This document shows positions 61,070 to 64,000 of a stretch of 64,000 nucleotides of DNA, in pieces. This DNA comes from Nephrocerus scutellatus (Eukaryota > Arthropoda > Insecta > Diptera > Pipunculidae). Where the stretch lies: the NCBI GenBank assembly GCA_947095585.1, contig OX352761.1, positions 63,130,882-63,194,881 on the forward strand, given 5' to 3'. Under the pieces are notes generated by a model, which saw only the letters and a program-made list of their open reading frames with translations, had not been told where the DNA came from and did not search any database. A program made the translations under genes and the position numbers. Each line of letters starts with the position of its first letter. The stretch's first letter is position 1.

Positions 61070-63954
61070 TTCGGCCATCCTGATTGGTCGCCCGCCTCGG
61101 GTGACCTACACCACGGTTTCATACTATCGTAGGCTGATGATGTAGCACGTGGACCCTCATGGTCCCCAACCTTTTCTACTTCACACCGCTCATGCTTGTA
61201 GAGCTTCGTCACTTTATATGGCCCCAAAAACTTTGGCTTTAACTTCAATCCTGAGCCAAATTGTGTCCTTCTTACTGCAACTAGATCTCCGATCTTGTAG
61301 GTCTTTGCTTCCTTTCGTCGCTTGTTGTACTGTTTGGCGTTTTCCTTCTGAATTTTTAGAACATTGTCTCGTGCCCGCTCTCGAACATCATCTCTCTCTT
61401 GATCTAACTCTGCTACGATCTCTTGATGGAGTATCGCTTGAATATCTGGTGAAGATGGTGTTCTCATCTCGAGTCCAGTAAGGACTTTGAACGGAGAATG
61501 CTTGGTGCTCCTCGGCGAAGTACTATTGATGAGTTGCTGCACTCGTTCTATGTGTTTGTACCAACAGGGAGGATCCTCTAATGTCATCTTGGCCAACATT
61601 GGGACTAGGATTCTGTGCATCCTTTCGACTTGCCCGTTTCCTCGCGGAATACCTGTGGTGATGACCAGGTGAGTAATTGCTTCCTTACTACAATATTGCT
61701 CGAAGATACTTGATGTGAATGCAGTACCTCTGTCCGTTATAATGCGCCTCGGATTTCCGAATACTGATGCCTGCTTTCGCAGTCGGTCCACCACTTCTTC
61801 GCTAGTCGTACTCTTTGTTGGATACAACCAGACAAACTTAGAAAATGCATCCACGACGACTAAGATGTGGTTGTATTTCTTCTTGGTCGCCTCCATCGGG
61901 CCGACATGATCAATGTGGTACGTCTGTAATGGTCGGTCCTCTTTTTCGATTGGAGACAAAAACCCTTCCTGCTTTCCATCTTTTCTTTCCGCCATGATAC
62001 ACTCGACGCAGCTTTTTACAATGCTTCCAACCTTCGCTGATAATCCAGGGATATAATAATTCTTTTCAACTATCTCAGCAGTTTTCTTCGCTGCAAAATG
62101 ACCTTGTTTATGGGCGAGTGTCATGATTTCCTCTTCCATGGCAGTCGGAATGACGACCAACTCCTTGGTTTCATCCTTGTAAAGGATGCCATTCTTAAGG
62201 AAGAAATCCTCATATTTGACGTATTCCAAAACCCTTCGCACCGCTCTTAAGCATGGATCTTGTAGCTGAGCCTCTCTGATTCGGTGACTCATCGTATCAA
62301 TGATCAGCATCGCAACTCGGCTTAGGGCATCCACATGTTTCATTTGCGTTGCTGCTCTATGGACAACTCGATAGTTGAAGTCTTGGAGATACATTGCCCA
62401 TCTAGAGACTCTCAAAGGAACTTCCTTTTTGTCTACCGTCATGCTAAACGCCTTACAATCAGTCACAATTGTAATTGACCTACCTAGTAGATAAATTCTC
62501 CATTTTTCCAGCGCCTTAATCACTGCTAATACTTCCAGTTCATATGAGTGATATTTCTCCTCTTGAGGCGACGTCTTTCTGCTCATATATTGTACTGGGT
62601 GGAAATACTGATCATCGTTATCTTTTTGCAGTAGCACCGCTCCATAAGCCACTTGGCTGGCATCTGTATGTACTTCGGTAACTGCTTGTGGGTCGAACAG
62701 TTTGAGGACTGGGGACCGCACTAATGCATTCCTTAACAAACGAAATGCAACTTCCTGGTTTGTTCCCATATTGAAGCTGGATTCCTTTCGCAAAAGATCG
62801 CTCAAAGGCTTTGCAATCGCTGCGTAGTCTGCTATAAATTTACGAAAGTATCCTGTCAATCCTAGAAATCGTTGCAAGGCTTTCTTGTCTGCAGGCATTG
62901 GAAAATTTCTAACGGCTTTCGTCTTTTCTATCGATGGTCTTATTGTTCCCCCTTCAACAACATACCCCAGGAACTCTATTTTGGTAGTTAGGAATTGGCA
63001 TTTAGACCACTTTAGCTTTAAATCGTTGTCGCTAGCTACCTGTAGCACCCTCTTCAAACGCGTCGTTGCTTCCACCTCATTATCGGCTAAAACCACGATG
63101 TCGTCCATATACGTCAACATAACTCCTTCATTCACTAAATGTTTGAACACGGTGTTGACGAAGCGTGTGAATACTGCTGGCGAATTACATAGTCCAAATG
63201 GGACTCTACGAAATTCGTACTGACCGTTGTGAACGATAAACGAAGTGTATTTCCTTGACTCTGGTTCGATCGGCACGTGAAAAAATCCGTTGACTAGGTC
63301 AAGTGTCGTAAACACCTTAGCTCGCTGCAATTGATCCAATAAATCATCAATGATGGGCATTGGAAAATGGTCCTTCACGATCTGATGATTGATGCGTCGA
63401 AAATCACAACATAACCTTTTGGTTCCATCCCTTTTGGCGACTAATACAACAGGTGAGGCAAATTCGGATTGACTTGGTTGTACAATGCCGTTGTCTAGCC
63501 ATTCACCTACTTGACGTTCAATTTCCTCTCGGTCTGCAACTGGCATTCGTCTCGGCGACTGGTACAGTGGTGATTCGTCCTTAAGGATAATCTTCATGAT
63601 GATCGGTGACTCTACACCCTTTTTCGGCTGGTAATTCAGAATAATTTCTTCAATCTCATCTTTAGCTTTCCGTGTTAGGTGAGACAGATTGACGTCCTTA
63701 GCTACTCTCGCACTCATTTCTGCCTGCATTGAGCAACATAGTTTCTCGAATTCATTGCGCAATTCATAAATTTTATCTTTACCTGCTGGATTCACGACAA
63801 CTTTTCCCTTGCTCTCTGTTTTACAAGTTTCCATGGTGGGAGAACTGTTCAACGTCGGTGCTTTTTGTTCGCCGTACATCTCCTTTTCTGCTTCTGTCTT
63901 CTTTCTTCTAAATCGTACGTCGCTTCCGTCGATAATAACGATGGCTTCTCTCAA
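61021..63954 (-). CDS. pol: Pol of Mdg3-like element (5' end may lie outside window)
   Basis: 977 codons, open. RT: ASPVVLVAKRDGTKRLCCDF, TLDLVNGFFHVPI, FGLCNSPAVFTRF and MLTYMDDIVVLAD (about residue 281). RNase H: EVHTDASQVAYGAVLLQ (about 427), YHSYELEVLAVIKALEKW, TIVTDCKAFSMTV and KHVDALSRV. Integrase: HKQGHFAAKK with CVECIMAE zinc region, YHIDHVGPM (about 680), IITDRGTAF (about 740), GNGQVERMHRILV (about 775). The protease should precede residue 1 and probably lies right of the window; the start at 63954 is only the first in-frame ATG. The last 15 codons and stop are inside the 3' LTR. Confidence 0.9.
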   Translation of the reverse strand: MREAIVIIDGSDVRFRRKKTEAEKEMYGEQKAPTLNSSPTMETCKTESKGKVVVNPAGKDKIYELRNEFEKLCCSMQAEMSARVAKDVNLSHLTRKAKDEIEEIILNYQPKKGVESPIIMKIILKDESPLYQSPRRMPVADREEIERQVGEWLDNGIVQPSQSEFASPVVLVAKRDGTKRLCCDFRRINHQIVKDHFPMPIIDDLLDQLQRAKVFTTLDLVNGFFHVPIEPESRKYTSFIVHNGQYEFRRVPFGLCNSPAVFTRFVNTVFKHLVNEGVMLTYMDDIVVLADNEVEATTRLKRVLQVASDNDLKLKWSKCQFLTTKIEFLGYVVEGGTIRPSIEKTKAVRNFPMPADKKALQRFLGLTGYFRKFIADYAAIAKPLSDLLRKESSFNMGTNQEVAFRLLRNALVRSPVLKLFDPQAVTEVHTDASQVAYGAVLLQKDNDDQYFHPVQYMSRKTSPQEEKYHSYELEVLAVIKALEKWRIYLLGRSITIVTDCKAFSMTVDKKEVPLRVSRWAMYLQDFNYRVVHRAATQMKHVDALSRVAMLIIDTMSHRIREAQLQDPCLRAVRRVLEYVKYEDFFLKNGILYKDETKELVVIPTAMEEEIMTLAHKQGHFAAKKTAEIVEKNYYIPGLSAKVGSIVKSCVECIMAERKDGKQEGFLSPIEKEDRPLQTYHIDHVGPMEATKKKYNHILVVVDAFSKFVWLYPTKSTTSEEVVDRLRKQASVFGNPRRIITDRGTAFTSSIFEQYCSKEAITHLVITTGIPRGNGQVERMHRILVPMLAKMTLEDPPCWYKHIERVQQLINSTSPRSTKHSPFKVLTGLEMRTPSSPDIQAILHQEIVAELDQERDDVRERARDNVLKIQKENAKQYNKRRKEAKTYKIGDLVAVRRTQFGSGLKLKPKFLGPYKVTKLYKHERCEVEKVGDHEGPRATSSAYDSMKPWCRSPEAGDQSGWPNVVYRGPITRARNNNK

Positions 63955-64000
63955 TAGTTCGTTCCCTAATACTACAAAGAAAGGTGACTCTGCTTCTCTT

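Larger units (their letters stand above)
60761..64000 (-). mobile_element. Mdg3-like Ty3/gypsy element (right end outside window)
   Basis: 3' LTR (61069-60761) and a long open pol on the minus strand, continuing past the window edge. The RNase H style (YELEVLAVIKALEKWRIYLL, VTDCKAFSMTV) and integrase GNGQVERMHR fit the Mdg3/micropia/blastopia group; this assignment is from family memory. Probably a young insertion because the pol frame is uninterrupted over 977 codons. Confidence 0.85.

Overview
The window is a dense nest of transposable elements from an insect genome. The mix of Osvaldo/Ulysses-like, errantivirus, Mdg3-like and CsRn1-like Ty3/gypsy elements, BEL/Pao, Jockey- and CR1-like LINEs, hAT and PIF/Harbinger, together with the AT-rich background, suggests a dipteran, probably a higher fly. 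That assignment is inference. I see no convincing host gene, tRNA or rRNA. A 200-base run of N at 19465-19664 marks an assembly gap.

Left part (1-9723): a plus-strand Ty3/gypsy element with very long LTRs and a tRNA-Lys primer site. It carries decayed gag and pol and a third ORF for a Ulp1/SENP-like (C48) cysteine protease with its catalytic residues in place. Its LTRs contain a 66-bp tandem array, a repeated 39-bp motif and, in the 3' LTR, a 643-bp tandem duplication that doubles the TATA promoter. At 9724-15345 lies a decayed plus-strand errantivirus with gag, pol, an env tail and an LTR. Then come fragments of PIF/Harbinger (15378-15925), a CR1-like LINE (16028-16530) and an RTE-like LINE (17843-18490).

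Middle (18492-34925): four copies of an unnamed composite repeat; a LINE 3' end with TTAGG-type repeats next to the gap; a 5'-truncated hAT element (19665-21318) that appears to sit in a Jockey RT (21319-22545); unassigned AT-rich sequence with minisatellites; a second errantivirus (28263-32925) split by a CR1-like LINE containing an inverted copy of its own 3' region; an RTE scrap; an RNase H-bearing LINE 3' half (33093-34280); and a GC-rich, hairpin-rich segment of unknown origin.

Right part (34926-64000): a layered nest. A minus-strand 17.6/297-like errantivirus (34926-52410) was interrupted by a complete BEL/Pao element (38862-46143, TSD TATGT) and by a PHD-finger LINE (46378-50557). That LINE carries a 309-bp solo LTR. 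A second LINE copy (52477-60632) is split by an apparently intact CsRn1-clade element (52588-57728) with matching 430-bp LTRs and a 4-bp TSD. A third LINE fragment (60633-60760) is interrupted by an Mdg3-like gypsy element whose long open pol runs off the right edge. Its LTR is the same family as the solo LTR and sits at the same LINE position.

Nothing here works as a host operon. The genes are replication modules of separate retroelements (capsid, protease, RT, RNase H, integrase), mostly broken. The two exceptions are the CsRn1-like element and the Mdg3-like pol. The most unusual gene is the Ulp1-like protease in the first element.
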